Shown: piece by piece, positions 5,725 through 14,328 of the stretch
Numbering within the stretch: the first letter of the stretch is position 1
How the letters are laid out: each line of letters starts with the position of its first letter
From: Pseudanabaenaceae cyanobacterium MP8IB2.15
GTDB taxonomy: Bacteria > Cyanobacteriota > Cyanobacteriia > Pseudanabaenales > Pseudanabaenaceae
Length of the DNA stretch: 14,401 bases
Assembly: GCA_030248825.1 (NCBI GenBank)
Contig: JARCMB010000232.1
Span: 1-14,401 of the forward strand
Direction: 5' to 3'
Notes under the pieces: generated by a model
Database searches by the model: none
Told to the model about the DNA's origin: nothing
What the model saw: only the letters and a program-made list of their open reading frames with translations
Translations under genes and position numbers: made by a program

Positions 5725-8700
5725 ATGACAAAAAGTCTGTTTCTCGATCGACTGCACAGTGAAGATCGCCCAGTAATCGTATTTGACGGTGCGATGGGGA
5801 CAAATTTGCAATTGCAGAACCTCACGGCAGAAGACTTTGGCGGGGCTGAGTATGAGGGTTGCAATGAATATTTGGTGATCACAAAGCCCGAAGCGGTGGC
5901 AAAGGTGCATCGAGATTTTCTGGCGGCAGGGGCGGATGTGATCGAAACAGATACATTTGGTGGTACGTCGATCGTCCTAGCAGAATACGATCTGGGCGAT
6001 CGAGCCTATGAACTGAGTAAAAAAGCCGTAGAGCTAGCCAAGTCCGTCACAGCCGAGTTTTCCACGCCTGAAAGACCTCGATTTGTGGCGGGTTCGATCG
6101 GGCCGACTACAAAGCTACCGACCCTGCTGCATATTAATTTTGAGGACATGAAGCAGTCCTTTATCGAGCAAGTAGAAGGTCTATATGATGGCGGGGCAGA
6201 TCTACTGATTGTCGAAACCTGTCAAGATATTTTGCAAATCAAGGTGGCCCTAAATGCGATCGAAGAGGTATTTAAGCGCAAAGGCGATCGCTTGCCATTA
6301 GTCGTTTCTGTGACGATGGAAGCCCAAGGAACGATGCTGGTGGGATCGGAAATTAGTGCGGTGCTGACGATCTTGGAACCATACAAAATTGATGTCCTCG
6401 GTCTCAACTGTGCTACTGGTCCCGATAAAATGACCGAGCATATCAAATATCTGGCAGAGCATTCTCCGTTCGCGGTGTCCTGTATTCCCAATGCGGGATT
6501 GCCCGAAAACGTCGGTGGCGTGGCGCACTACAAACTCACACCACCAGAATTAAAAACTCATCTCTCGCATTTTGTCCAAGATCTAGGCGTGCAGGTAATT
6601 GGCGGCTGTTGCGGTACACTCCCATCCCATATTGCGGCATTGGCATCGATCGCTCAAGAACTCAAGCCCAAAAAACGCACGCCTCATCTCGCCCCCGCCG
6701 CCGCTTCGATTTACAGTTCCCAACCCTACGATCAGGATAATTCCTTCCTGATTGTGGGTGAGCGATTGAATGCTAGTGGCTCCAAAAAATGCCGTGATTT
6801 GCTCAATGCCGAAGATTGGGATGGACTTGTGGCATTGGCTCGATCGCAAGTTAAAGAAGGCTCACATATCCTTGATGTCAACGTCGATTATGTCGGACGT
6901 GATGGCGTGCGAGATATGCACGAACTGGTGTCACGCCTGATTACGAATGTGACGCTGCCATTAATGCTGGACTCCACCGAATGGGAGAAGATGGAAGCAG
7001 GCCTGAAACTATCTGGCGGTAAATGTTTGCTCAACTCCACCAACTACGAAGATGGTGAGCCAAGATTTTGTAAAGTCTTGGAACTGGCAAAGACCTACGG
7101 TGCAGGCGTAGTAATTGGCACGATCGACGAGGATGGCATGGCAAGAACCGCCGAGCGCAAACTATCGATCGCGCAACGAGCCTACAAGCAAGCAACTGAA
7201 GAATATGGCATTCCCGCCCACGAAATCTTTTTTGATACGCTGGTTTTACCGATCTCTACAGGGATCGCCGAGGATCGCCGCAACGCCGCCGAGACAATTA
7301 TCGCCAATCGCTTGATTAAAGAAGCAATGCCCGATTGTCACATCATTCTGGGCGTTTCTAATGTCTCGTTTGGCTTAAATCCTGCGTCGCGGATCGTGCT
7401 GAACTCGGTTTTTCTCCACGAAGCTCAAAAAGCGGGAATGGATGCGGCAATCGTCAATCCCAGTAAAATTCTGCCGCTCAATCGGATCGATCCTAAAGAA
7501 CTCGAAGTAGCACGTCAACTTGTATTTGACGAGCGTAAATTTGATGGTGACATCTGCACCTACGATCCGCTCGGCGAATTCACGACGCTGTTTGCAGGCG
7601 CAACGATCGAGCGCGATCGGACCGAAGATTTAGACCTGTCGATCGACGAAAGATTAAAACGACACATTATTGATGGCGATCGAGTTGGGTTGGAAGGCAG
7701 ATTAGCAGAGGCCTTACAGCAATATGCGCCATTAGATATCATCAATAATTTCCTGCTCGATGGCATGAAAGTCGTTGGTGAATTATTTGGTTCAGGACAG
7801 ATGCAACTGCCATTTGTGTTGCAATCCGCCGAAACAATGAAGTCAGCGGTCGCTTATCTTGAGCAATTTATGGAGAAAGCGGAAGGCTCTAATAAGGGCG
7901 TTTTCCTAATTGCCACGGTTAAAGGCGATGTCCATGATATCGGCAAAAATCTGGTGGATATCATTCTTTCCAATAATGGCTATAAGGTAGTCAACATCGG
8001 CATCAAACAGTCTGTGGAAAATATCATTCAGGCATACGAGGAGCACAAAGCCGACTGTATCGCCATGAGCGGATTGCTGGTCAAATCTACAGCATTCATG
8101 AAAGATAATCTCGCCGAATTTAATCAACGTGGCATCACTGTGCCCGTAATTCTGGGCGGTGCAGCACTCACACCTAAATTTGTGCATGAAGATTGTCAAA
8201 ATGCCTACAAAGGTAAGGTGGTTTATGGCAGAGATGCCTTTTCCGATCTGAACTTTATGGATGCCTATATGCCTGCTAAAATCGCGGGAGAATGGGATAA
8301 TGCTAAAGGTTTCTTGAATGGCAAATCAGGCATTAATGATATGTTCTCAATGCCAAAGAAAGCAGTACAAAACGAAGTGGAAACTGGCTCTACCGAAGTA
8401 TCTATTCCACTCGAAGAAGATCGCAACCGTTCTGAAACCGTAGCGACTGACATCCCAAGAGTAACACCTCCATTTTGGGGTAGCCAAATTCTGACTGCAA
8501 GTGAGATTCCCATCCAAGAAGTGTTGGCATATCTCGATGTTAATGCTCTGTTTGGCACACAGTGGCAGTTCCGTAAGCCCAAAGAACAATCGCGTCCAGA
8601 GTACGATGCTTTTTTGGCGGAGAAAGCTTACCCTGTATTGGAGTATTGGAAACAACGAATTTTAGCGGAGTCATTGCTCGAACTAACCGTAGTTTATGGC

Positions 8701-9261
8701 TATCTGCCCGTGCAAGCTGATGGCAATGATGTCTCGATCTGCAATCCTAAAGACCATGCTCAAGTTGTGAGTTCTTTTAAATTCCCTCGCCAGCGATCGC
8801 TCCGCCGTTTATGTATTGCTGACTTCTATGCGCCGAAAGAGTTGGGAATTATAGATGTGATGCCTCTGCAAGCAGTGACGGTGGGGGCTAAAGCCACAGA
8901 TTTTGCTCAATCTCTCTACAAAGCGAATCAATATACCGATTATCTCTATTTCAATGGTATGGCAGTGCAGATGGCTGAAGCATTGGCAGAGTGGACACAC
9001 GCTCGGATTCGGCGCGAACTCGGCTTTGGGGATGAAGAGCCAGCATCTATTCGTGATATTTTGGCGCAACGATATCGCGGTTCGCGCTACAGCTTCGGCT
9101 ATCCTGCTTGTCCTAATATGCAAGATCAGTACAAGTTATTAGATTTGCTCGATGCCAAACGAGTTGGTCTAGTGATGGATGAGAGCGAACAACTGCATCC
9201 CGAACAGTCCACTACAGCGTTAATTGCCTATCACCCCGAAGCCCGATACTTCAGTGCTTAG
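5725..9261 (+). CDS. metH: B12-dependent methionine synthase
   Basis: MetH transfers a methyl group from 5-methyltetrahydrofolate to homocysteine through cobalamin, making methionine and regenerating tetrahydrofolate in the cytosol. All modules are present in 1178 residues (E. coli has 1227). The homocysteine domain (1 to about 325) starts with FDGAMGTNLQ and has zinc ligands Cys229 (GLNCATGP), Cys295 and Cys296 (GGCCGT). The pterin domain (about 343-615) begins GERLNASGSKK. The B12 cap is at about 640-730. The cobalamin domain contains DVHDIGKN at 735-742, with His737 the cobalt ligand. The linker at about 870-905 is acidic and low-conservation. The reactivation domain (to the end) has RYRGSRYSFGYPACP at 1116-1130. 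No B12 or SAM riboswitch fits in the 53-bp upstream gap. No frame damage is seen. Confidence 0.97.
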   Translation: MTKSLFLDRLHSEDRPVIVFDGAMGTNLQLQNLTAEDFGGAEYEGCNEYLVITKPEAVAKVHRDFLAAGADVIETDTFGGTSIVLAEYDLGDRAYELSKKAVELAKSVTAEFSTPERPRFVAGSIGPTTKLPTLLHINFEDMKQSFIEQVEGLYDGGADLLIVETCQDILQIKVALNAIEEVFKRKGDRLPLVVSVTMEAQGTMLVGSEISAVLTILEPYKIDVLGLNCATGPDKMTEHIKYLAEHSPFAVSCIPNAGLPENVGGVAHYKLTPPELKTHLSHFVQDLGVQVIGGCCGTLPSHIAALASIAQELKPKKRTPHLAPAAASIYSSQPYDQDNSFLIVGERLNASGSKKCRDLLNAEDWDGLVALARSQVKEGSHILDVNVDYVGRDGVRDMHELVSRLITNVTLPLMLDSTEWEKMEAGLKLSGGKCLLNSTNYEDGEPRFCKVLELAKTYGAGVVIGTIDEDGMARTAERKLSIAQRAYKQATEEYGIPAHEIFFDTLVLPISTGIAEDRRNAAETIIANRLIKEAMPDCHIILGVSNVSFGLNPASRIVLNSVFLHEAQKAGMDAAIVNPSKILPLNRIDPKELEVARQLVFDERKFDGDICTYDPLGEFTTLFAGATIERDRTEDLDLSIDERLKRHIIDGDRVGLEGRLAEALQQYAPLDIINNFLLDGMKVVGELFGSGQMQLPFVLQSAETMKSAVAYLEQFMEKAEGSNKGVFLIATVKGDVHDIGKNLVDIILSNNGYKVVNIGIKQSVENIIQAYEEHKADCIAMSGLLVKSTAFMKDNLAEFNQRGITVPVILGGAALTPKFVHEDCQNAYKGKVVYGRDAFSDLNFMDAYMPAKIAGEWDNAKGFLNGKSGINDMFSMPKKAVQNEVETGSTEVSIPLEEDRNRSETVATDIPRVTPPFWGSQILTASEIPIQEVLAYLDVNALFGTQWQFRKPKEQSRPEYDAFLAEKAYPVLEYWKQRILAESLLELTVVYGYLPVQADGNDVSICNPKDHAQVVSSFKFPRQRSLRRLCIADFYAPKELGIIDVMPLQAVTVGAKATDFAQSLYKANQYTDYLYFNGMAVQMAEALAEWTHARIRRELGFGDEEPASIRDILAQRYRGSRYSFGYPACPNMQDQYKLLDLLDAKRVGLVMDESEQLHPEQSTTALIAYHPEARYFSA

Positions 9262-9296
9262 GTTATGTACTTTACTTTCGATCGAACTTCTCAACT

Positions 9297-9716
9297 ATGC
9301 AAAGACTTACACTAGAACTTCCAGAATCGCTTTTCCAGCAGTTGACTCGAATCGCCGAGCTAACTGCTCAACCCATTGAGGCATTGGCACTTCAGAGCAT
9401 TACAGGCAATCTTCCCCCAACAGTTGAGAATGCCCCACTAGAAATCCAAGCCGAGCTGTCACAAATGCAGTCCCTCAGTAATGATCATCTATTGGAAATC
9501 GCTCATAGTCGAGTTTCTGCGACTGAAGCGGCGCATCATCAACTTCTCTTAGAAAAAAATCAGTCTGGTCAGACATCAATAGAAGAGCAACAAGAACTCA
9601 GAAGTCTCAGGCTTGTAGTCGATCGAATGATGTTAAAAAAGGCTAACGCTTGGTCGATTTTGCGGTGGCGGGGCTATCCAATTCCATCTCTAGATCAACT
9701 TCCGACTGAAGAGTAA
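9297..9716 (+). CDS. Small RHH-like protein, putative antitoxin-type partner of an HNH nuclease
   Basis: This encodes 139 residues. The N-terminus, MQRLTLELPESLFQQLTRIA followed by a second helix, has the strand-helix-helix look of ribbon-helix-helix DNA-binding proteins. The rest is helical and acidic, with LSQMQSLSNDHLLEIAHSRV and a late conserved-looking block LRSLRLVVDRMMLKKANAWS followed by RWRGYPIP. I recall similar proteins as hypothetical or antitoxin-like proteins widespread in cyanobacteria, often directly before an HNH gene. Its TAA overlaps the next ATG (TAATG), so the two are almost certainly translated together. It starts 35 bp after metH with no clear Shine-Dalgarno. The antitoxin or DNA-binding role is inferred from fold and context. 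Confidence 0.7.
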   Translation: MQRLTLELPESLFQQLTRIAELTAQPIEALALQSITGNLPPTVENAPLEIQAELSQMQSLSNDHLLEIAHSRVSATEAAHHQLLLEKNQSGQTSIEEQQELRSLRLVVDRMMLKKANAWSILRWRGYPIPSLDQLPTEE

Positions 9717-10135
9717 TGTCCTCTATCCCAAAATCAACTCGCCAACAAGTTTTGACCGATGCAGACCATCGCTGTCAATATTGCCGAACATCCAGTCGCC
9801 TAATTGGGATGCCATTAATTCTTGACCATATCATGCCACAATCTCTAGGTGGAACTGATGACCGTAAAAATTTAGCTGCTTCTTGTTACAGATGCAATGA
9901 ATTTAAAGGTGCTAGGTTTCAAGGACTTGACTCAAAGACAGGCGAATTAGCATTATTTTTTAATCCATATACGCAAGTCTGGGAAAAACATTTTGCTTGG
10001 GCAAATGGAGGAAGTCATATCGTAGGATTAACTGCAAATGGAAGAGTCACAGTTATTGCCTTGAAACTCAATAATGAGTATGTTGTCGAAGCAAGAGGGC
10101 TTTGGATCGCGAAAGACTGGCATCCACCTGAATAA
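9716..10135 (+). CDS. HNH endonuclease
   Basis: This 139-residue nuclease is of the HNH (beta-beta-alpha metal) type. A zinc-binding frame is formed by Cys20 and Cys23 (CQYC) and Cys57 and Cys60 (CYRC). The catalytic motif starts at LILDHIMPQSLGG with Asp37 and His38, continues through DRKNLAASC with Asn52, and ends in CNEFKG. Together these fit the C-C-DH-N-C-C pattern of compact HNH enzymes. The C-terminal half (NPYTQVWEKHFAW, then GLTANGRVTVIALKLNN) has no catalytic motif and may recognise the target. The gene is coupled to the upstream RHH-like gene by TAATG. It may be the toxin or defence effector of a two-gene module or a homing-like nuclease; context favours the former. Target unknown. 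Confidence 0.85.
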   Translation: MSSIPKSTRQQVLTDADHRCQYCRTSSRLIGMPLILDHIMPQSLGGTDDRKNLAASCYRCNEFKGARFQGLDSKTGELALFFNPYTQVWEKHFAWANGGSHIVGLTANGRVTVIALKLNNEYVVEARGLWIAKDWHPPE

Positions 10136-10252
10136 CTTGGCTAGGAATAGCAGATTATATTGAGTGCATAGTTTTTAGTCACACTCTACAGATGGAAAGT
10201 AGCCAACATTGCAACACAATGAAGAAAGACGTGCCAATATAAGGGAAATAAT

Positions 10253-10276
10253 GTTAGTGTCTTTAATTTTTCGCCA
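10253..10276 (+). repeat. IS256-family terminal inverted repeat, left
   Basis: GTTAGTGTCTTTAATTTTTC plus GCCA pairs with the reverse complement of 11611-11634 at 22 of 24 positions; the mismatches are at repeat positions 10 and 12. It contains the transposase stop codon. Confidence 0.85.
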
Positions 10277-11033
10277 CAGATTTACGGTTATGTTTAGCAT
10301 GATCCCGCTCAAGGACAAGGAAAAAGACAGTTAAGCAACTAGTCTCATAAGGGAAAGCACCAATTTCATCAGATTTAGTGCGAAACTCGCGAAATAAGCG
10401 CTCTAGATGATTAGTTGTGCGAATATGTCGATGCAAACTGGGGTGGAATTGATAGAAAGTAAATGTCAAGTCTAAATCACGTTGAAAGACTTGAACAGCT
10501 TTTGGCTCGAGTGGTTCCCACTTGGTAATAAACCGTTGTAGAAGCTGCTGAGATTGCTCCACATTGTCAGCATTGTAAATCTGGTATGCATCGGACGAGA
10601 TTTGAAAACGGCGATGTCGTTTTGCCTCATCAGTTTTGAGTGGTTGAGTAGTGGACTCAACTTCGGGAGCCTGTGCATAGCTCAAATAGCGCTCAAGTCC
10701 TCGGACTTTGTGAGTAATACAGCGTTGTTGTTGAGCATTTGGCAGGTTTTTCTTGAGGGCTTTGGGCAATCCTAATGTGCCATCACTGACCACTAACTGC
10801 ACCTTGGTTGCCTCTAATCCTCGTTCGAGCAGATGCTCAAAAAACTGGTTCCACTGCGCTTCTCCTTCCTCTGTGGCAATTTCGTAGTGCAGTATTTCAT
10901 AGGAACCATCCTCCCACACGGACATGGCGACTAGCACTACTCGTTCTTCTACTTCACGACATGGCGCGTAAATGTCCAGAACGGTCTTCCCTGAATTCTT
11001 CCCTTGTATATTGAATATCCACCCATACTCCAT
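10263..11033 (-). pseudogene. IS256-family transposase, C-terminal part (frameshifted)
   Basis: This frame of 256 codons from 11033 overlaps the N-terminal part by 80 bp, but only residues from about 24 on (CREVEERVVL, then EDGSYEILHYE) belong to the transposase. It carries the second catalytic Asp84 (VVSDGTLGLPKAL), the C-x2-H motif CITH (105-108), and the third acidic residue Glu211 in TTNHLERLFREFR. All three DDE residues are therefore present but split between frames. Joined at the frameshift, the product would be about 427 residues, close to the usual size for the family. It is likely inactive unless a ribosomal frameshift joins the two parts; no A-rich slippery run is seen. Confidence 0.85.
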
Positions 11034-11547
11034 CCACGATCAGCATCTTAGGCGTTTTCTCAAGTGTGGCTAAACGTCGTGTGTCTAATTGTTTTTGGAC
11101 GGCAAGAGTAACTTTGTTCACACCAGTGCGAGAGAGTACATGTCCTATTAGAAAATATAGCGCTTCTTGTAGATCCCGCAGTGATAGCCCCATCACATAT
11201 ATGCAACATAGCCAATTCAACAGATTGCCCAATTCTCGTTGGTAGCGTTGCAAAATTTGCCACTCTCGCTCTCCGTTGCGCCGTCTTAGTTTCGGTACTC
11301 GTAAATTCTTTATATATCCATACTGCGTATCCAATCCCCTCTGAAAATAACCCGAACGCCTTGGTCTGTCTTCAATTAGCTTAGCCAATTCCGCTTTGAC
11401 TTCCTCCTCAAGGGCGGCTTCTAGCCTTTTTTTTACCGCCTCAATTACTGTGTTTCGCAATGCTTCTTCTAAGGCTTCGTCCAGTTCTGGCTGAAAACTG
11501 TTGGCTTTCACCCGAAGAATTTGTTGTTCTCGTTCTGCTATGCTCAT
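10954..11547 (-). pseudogene. IS256-family transposase, N-terminal part (frameshifted)
   Basis: This frame encodes 197 residues from the ATG at 11547. It has an acidic helical N-terminus (LDEALEEAL to KAELAKLIEDRPRR), a YFQRGLDTQYGYIKNLRVPK segment, a helix-turn-helix-like region YVMGLSLRDLQEAL, and the first catalytic Asp172 in LIVDGVWVDI. After GHLR the frame runs into a TGA at 10956-10954. The next part of the transposase continues in the +1 frame, so this is one gene cut by a single indel near 10948-10975. AAAGG about 11 bases upstream and GGAGG further up could act in ribosome binding. Confidence 0.85.
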
Positions 11548-11610
11548 GCGACACTGCCTTTAAATCTTGTTCCTCCTTAACTTTAGGCTTATATTTTTCT
11601 CTCCTGCTAA

Positions 11611-11634
11611 TGGCGAAAAATTCATGACACTAAC
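11611..11634 (-). repeat. IS256-family terminal inverted repeat, right
   Basis: This is the partner of the repeat at 10253-10276, 22 of 24 bases identical when read as reverse complement. It lies 63 bp upstream of the transposase ATG, so that gap must hold the element's promoter. Confidence 0.85.
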
Positions 11635-11862
11635 TAAAAATGAATTGCTGAATGGTATCGTGATCTGAAGTGTTACAAATTTCTCGTTGCTTTCAATAAT
11701 TAATGTATTCATTCTCTTATATTAACTGCTAGACAAGCTTAACAGCTTATATCCCTTACATCAAATTCTGGTCACATCCTCTCAAGGTGTAGCGAAAAAC
11801 TGGGAGAATTAAGATCTAAATTACTCGTTCCTCCCAGATATATCCAGAACTAGAATACTGCC

Positions 11863-13557
11863 TTAAAACACCGTAATGTCAGTATTTACTAGAGTTGGTG
11901 AACCAGTTAATGTGGCAATAATACTACTAGACAAGGCTCCGCTACCATCTGGATCGAAGCGCAAAATTCCAGTAGCCGTATCATAGATAAACCTCTGGGC
12001 AGCAGTAGTTGCAGAAGTTCCCAAACCAAATTGAGCGGCTGTAAGTGGAGTTCCAGCTAAGCTACCAGCCAATCCTCCAGCAAAACCAAAATCACTGATC
12101 GAGAATTTATCGCTACCACTGGTAAAGCCAGCAACCGTATCGCCGCCTTCACTCGGTAAGTCATAGCGCAATGTATCATTACCCGCGCCTCCAACCAGCG
12201 TATCGTTACCATTGCCACCGACCAAGGTATCATTACCAATCCCGCCATCTAAATAGTCTGGATTAGTCAAACCAAAAATCAGGTCGTTGCCAGCATAGCC
12301 ATAGATTGTGTCATTACTTGTTCCCCCACTGATCGTATCGTTGAGGTTTGCCCCCAACCGAAGAAACCCACTACCAGATGGAATATTGGTCACACCGATC
12401 GACGAAGCAGGTGTCTCACTCGCGATCGTCAGTCCCAACCCAATGAATTGAGTGAACTGTGTAGCACTAAAATTGTTATCGCTCACGAGAATTAAAGATT
12501 GCTGTCCATTAGGCAGCTTTGGCCCAAAAGTCATGCCCTCAACATTATCCAGTCCTGCGGGCAATCCTAATGATGAACCGCCAGCTAAATTCAGCGAGTC
12601 AAAATTCAGCAGAAGGGTTTTCTGAACTCCAACAATACCAGCATCGACGATATTGTCGTTGTTAGCATCCACATCATTTATGCCACTCACGTCAGTGGCA
12701 TTGCTAGCATCAACTTCAAACAGTTTGATTGTATTACCTGTTCCTGGCGCTCCTGCGGTAAAAGAACGCTCTAGAGCCAGAAACTTGCCTTTACTATCCA
12801 AGGCAAGCATCTCTACTAAACCATTAGTATTGAAATTGGCAGGAGGATTGGGAGCGATCGCAACTGGATCGGTGATATAGACAAATTCTTGCTCAGGTAA
12901 GCCAGTCGTCAGGTTGTACTTGATGATGCGAGATGGACTACCAATGGTGGCTGAAGTAGCGAGACCGTCCTGAACCAGAGCATTCTCGGTGGCAGTAAAC
13001 AGAAACTTTTTATCGGGAGTTAGCGTGACAATTTCAAAAGCTAGGTTATTCCGAACACCAGCAGTCTGCTCCCCAGGGTCGATATTGCCATTAGTATTAG
13101 TATCGACGATCGCAGGATTAAATTTGGTCGGAACTGGCAATGCTCTTACCTGCTGCCCAGTGGTGAGATTAAATTCATTGACGAAGGGATTTTGCACAGA
13201 AGCGATCGAACCAGAAACCTGTCCCTCAGAAGAAACAAACACCGTGTTATTGTTCGTTAGACCAATACCTTCTGGATCGAGGGAGCTAGTTGGAAATATC
13301 GTGCTGTCTGGTCTGAGCAGACTGGTTACACCAGTAAAAGTAACACCAGTTAAAGTTCCTGAGCCAACATTAACATTCAGCGTGTAGAAACGAGCTGGGT
13401 TGACTTGAGATCGATCGTCCGAAATACTGAAGTAACGGTTATTCTGAGCATCATAGGTAATGCCAGATAAACCTCCGACAGTAGTGCCACTAAACGTGGT
13501 ACCAGTAGCAAACACCACCTGTCCTAGAGAAGTTATATTTGATACACTTAAAGCCAT
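11863..13557 (-). CDS. RTX calcium-binding protein with phytase-esterase-like domain
   Basis: This 564-residue protein is probably secreted. The ATG at 13557 has GAGG 8 bases upstream. Residues about 1-380 resemble the 'esterase-like activity of phytase' domain (PF13449 type): LSGITYDAQNNRYFSISDD near the start, SLDPEGIGL, TPDKKFLFTATEN and GLDNVEGMTFGP. Two EF-hand-like loops are inserted: DTNTNGNIDPGE (152-163) and DVDANNDNIVDAG (295-307). RTX nonapeptides of the type GGxGNDTLx run from 411 to 464, six units with one degenerate (GLTNPDYLD). The C-terminus (RFIYDTATGILRFDPDG to DITVF) is the type seen in proteins exported by type I secretion, and there is no N-terminal signal peptide. A role in phosphate release outside the cell is suggested by the domain only. 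Confidence 0.85.
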   Translation of the reverse strand: MALSVSNITSLGQVVFATGTTFSGTTVGGLSGITYDAQNNRYFSISDDRSQVNPARFYTLNVNVGSGTLTGVTFTGVTSLLRPDSTIFPTSSLDPEGIGLTNNNTVFVSSEGQVSGSIASVQNPFVNEFNLTTGQQVRALPVPTKFNPAIVDTNTNGNIDPGEQTAGVRNNLAFEIVTLTPDKKFLFTATENALVQDGLATSATIGSPSRIIKYNLTTGLPEQEFVYITDPVAIAPNPPANFNTNGLVEMLALDSKGKFLALERSFTAGAPGTGNTIKLFEVDASNATDVSGINDVDANNDNIVDAGIVGVQKTLLLNFDSLNLAGGSSLGLPAGLDNVEGMTFGPKLPNGQQSLILVSDNNFSATQFTQFIGLGLTIASETPASSIGVTNIPSGSGFLRLGANLNDTISGGTSNDTIYGYAGNDLIFGLTNPDYLDGGIGNDTLVGGNGNDTLVGGAGNDTLRYDLPSEGGDTVAGFTSGSDKFSISDFGFAGGLAGSLAGTPLTAAQFGLGTSATTAAQRFIYDTATGILRFDPDGSGALSSSIIATLTGSPTLVNTDITVF

Positions 13558-13698
13558 TGATATTCCTCACGTAAATATTCAGTTAGCTTTGGTATATTAC
13601 TAGTCTTATAGTCTGTTTGTCGGAGTCGAGGAACACACGCGCTTCACCTCTTAAAGGTTCGTTTATCACTAGCTTTGGAATAAATTAAGTGGTGGATT

Positions 13699-14229
13699 TC
13701 AGATTGCAGCAGTAGCAATCACATTTAGACTAATTAGAGTTCCCATCACGTTCAAATTGCTGCAATCATTAAATATGCCAAATTGTGGTACGGCTTCACA
13801 TGTCTCAAAACCCGCCAGCTCAAGATAATAACAGAGGAAATCAAAATCAAAACCAACTCGATGGATGTCGTATTGATTAATTTGGCCGCCGAACATCATC
13901 CGCATAATTTCATAACGATCTGAAGTATTAAGATTGGGATTGATATATAGCCAACATAGGACATGGAGGTTGGGTACACTGAGATAGAGTTTGCCACCTG
14001 GCTCAAGAACTCGATGCCATTCTGTCAAAGCTTTTTCCAGTTCATCATTAAAATTGTAATGAAAATGCTCTAATATATGGCTGGCATAGATCGCCGCAAT
14101 AGAGTTGTCGGCAAACTGGTCTAAGGAGATCGCATCACCAATAAAATCCACTTCAGGGCGTGGCTCGATATCAAAAATCTTCCAATCTGGATGAGTTTCC
14201 TTACCGCCGATGTGTAATTTGATTGACAT
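13699..14229 (-). CDS. Class I SAM-dependent methyltransferase
   Basis: This 176-residue protein is of the small Methyltransf_11-like type often found with polysaccharide or glycosyltransferase genes in cyanobacteria. HIGG (6-9) and an Asp at 20 (FDIEPRPEVDF) stand in for the SAM-binding loop, followed by GDA (31-33), YASHILEHF (48-56) and EPGGKLYLSVPN (76-87), the usual motif order. MFGGQINQYDIHRVGFDFD (112-130) follows, then a helix and AGFETCEAVPQF. The substrate is not evident. The ATG at 14229 has no clear Shine-Dalgarno. It lies 99 bp beyond the tRNA gene and 141 bp upstream of the RTX gene, all on the minus strand. No sugar-pathway partner genes are in view. Confidence 0.85.
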   Translation of the reverse strand: MSIKLHIGGKETHPDWKIFDIEPRPEVDFIGDAISLDQFADNSIAAIYASHILEHFHYNFNDELEKALTEWHRVLEPGGKLYLSVPNLHVLCWLYINPNLNTSDRYEIMRMMFGGQINQYDIHRVGFDFDFLCYYLELAGFETCEAVPQFGIFNDCSNLNVMGTLISLNVIATAAI

Positions 14230-14328
14230 AATTTAGAGATTAATTTAGAGACCGCAGCTACATCAAGACTGGGCAAAATCAAATTGGTTATGCCCAAATC
14301 TAGAGAGGATCGTGAGGTGAAATAAAAA

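Larger units (their letters stand above)
10253..11634 (-). mobile_element. IS256-family insertion sequence, complete but frameshifted
   Basis: This 1382-bp element is bounded by 24-bp imperfect inverted repeats and encodes an IS256-type transposase in two overlapping frames. It contains no HIP1 octamer and no CGATCG, unlike the surrounding DNA, in keeping with horizontal arrival. The transposase stop lies within the left repeat. A perfect 8-9 bp target duplication is not seen; the best flanks are GAAATAATG and CTAAAAATG. Confidence 0.85.

Noticed and set aside
10948..10975. Programmed ribosomal frameshift in the IS256-family transposase
   Set aside because: There is no slippery A- or T-run or following stem, and the family normally uses a single frame; a simple indel is more likely.
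10244..11643. Target-site duplication around the IS256-family element
   Set aside because: The flanks GAAATAATG and CTAAAAATG match at only 6 of 9 positions, so it is not reported as a feature.
11800..11837. Inverted repeat CTGGGAG/CTCCCAG downstream of the RTX gene as a terminator
   Set aside because: The loop is 24 bases and no U-run follows, so the signal is too weak to call.
11867..13387. Repetitive GGxGNDT-coding stretch and plus-strand frames opposite the RTX gene
   Set aside because: The repeats are codons for RTX nonapeptides, not a CRISPR or DNA repeat array, and the plus-strand frames are antisense shadows.
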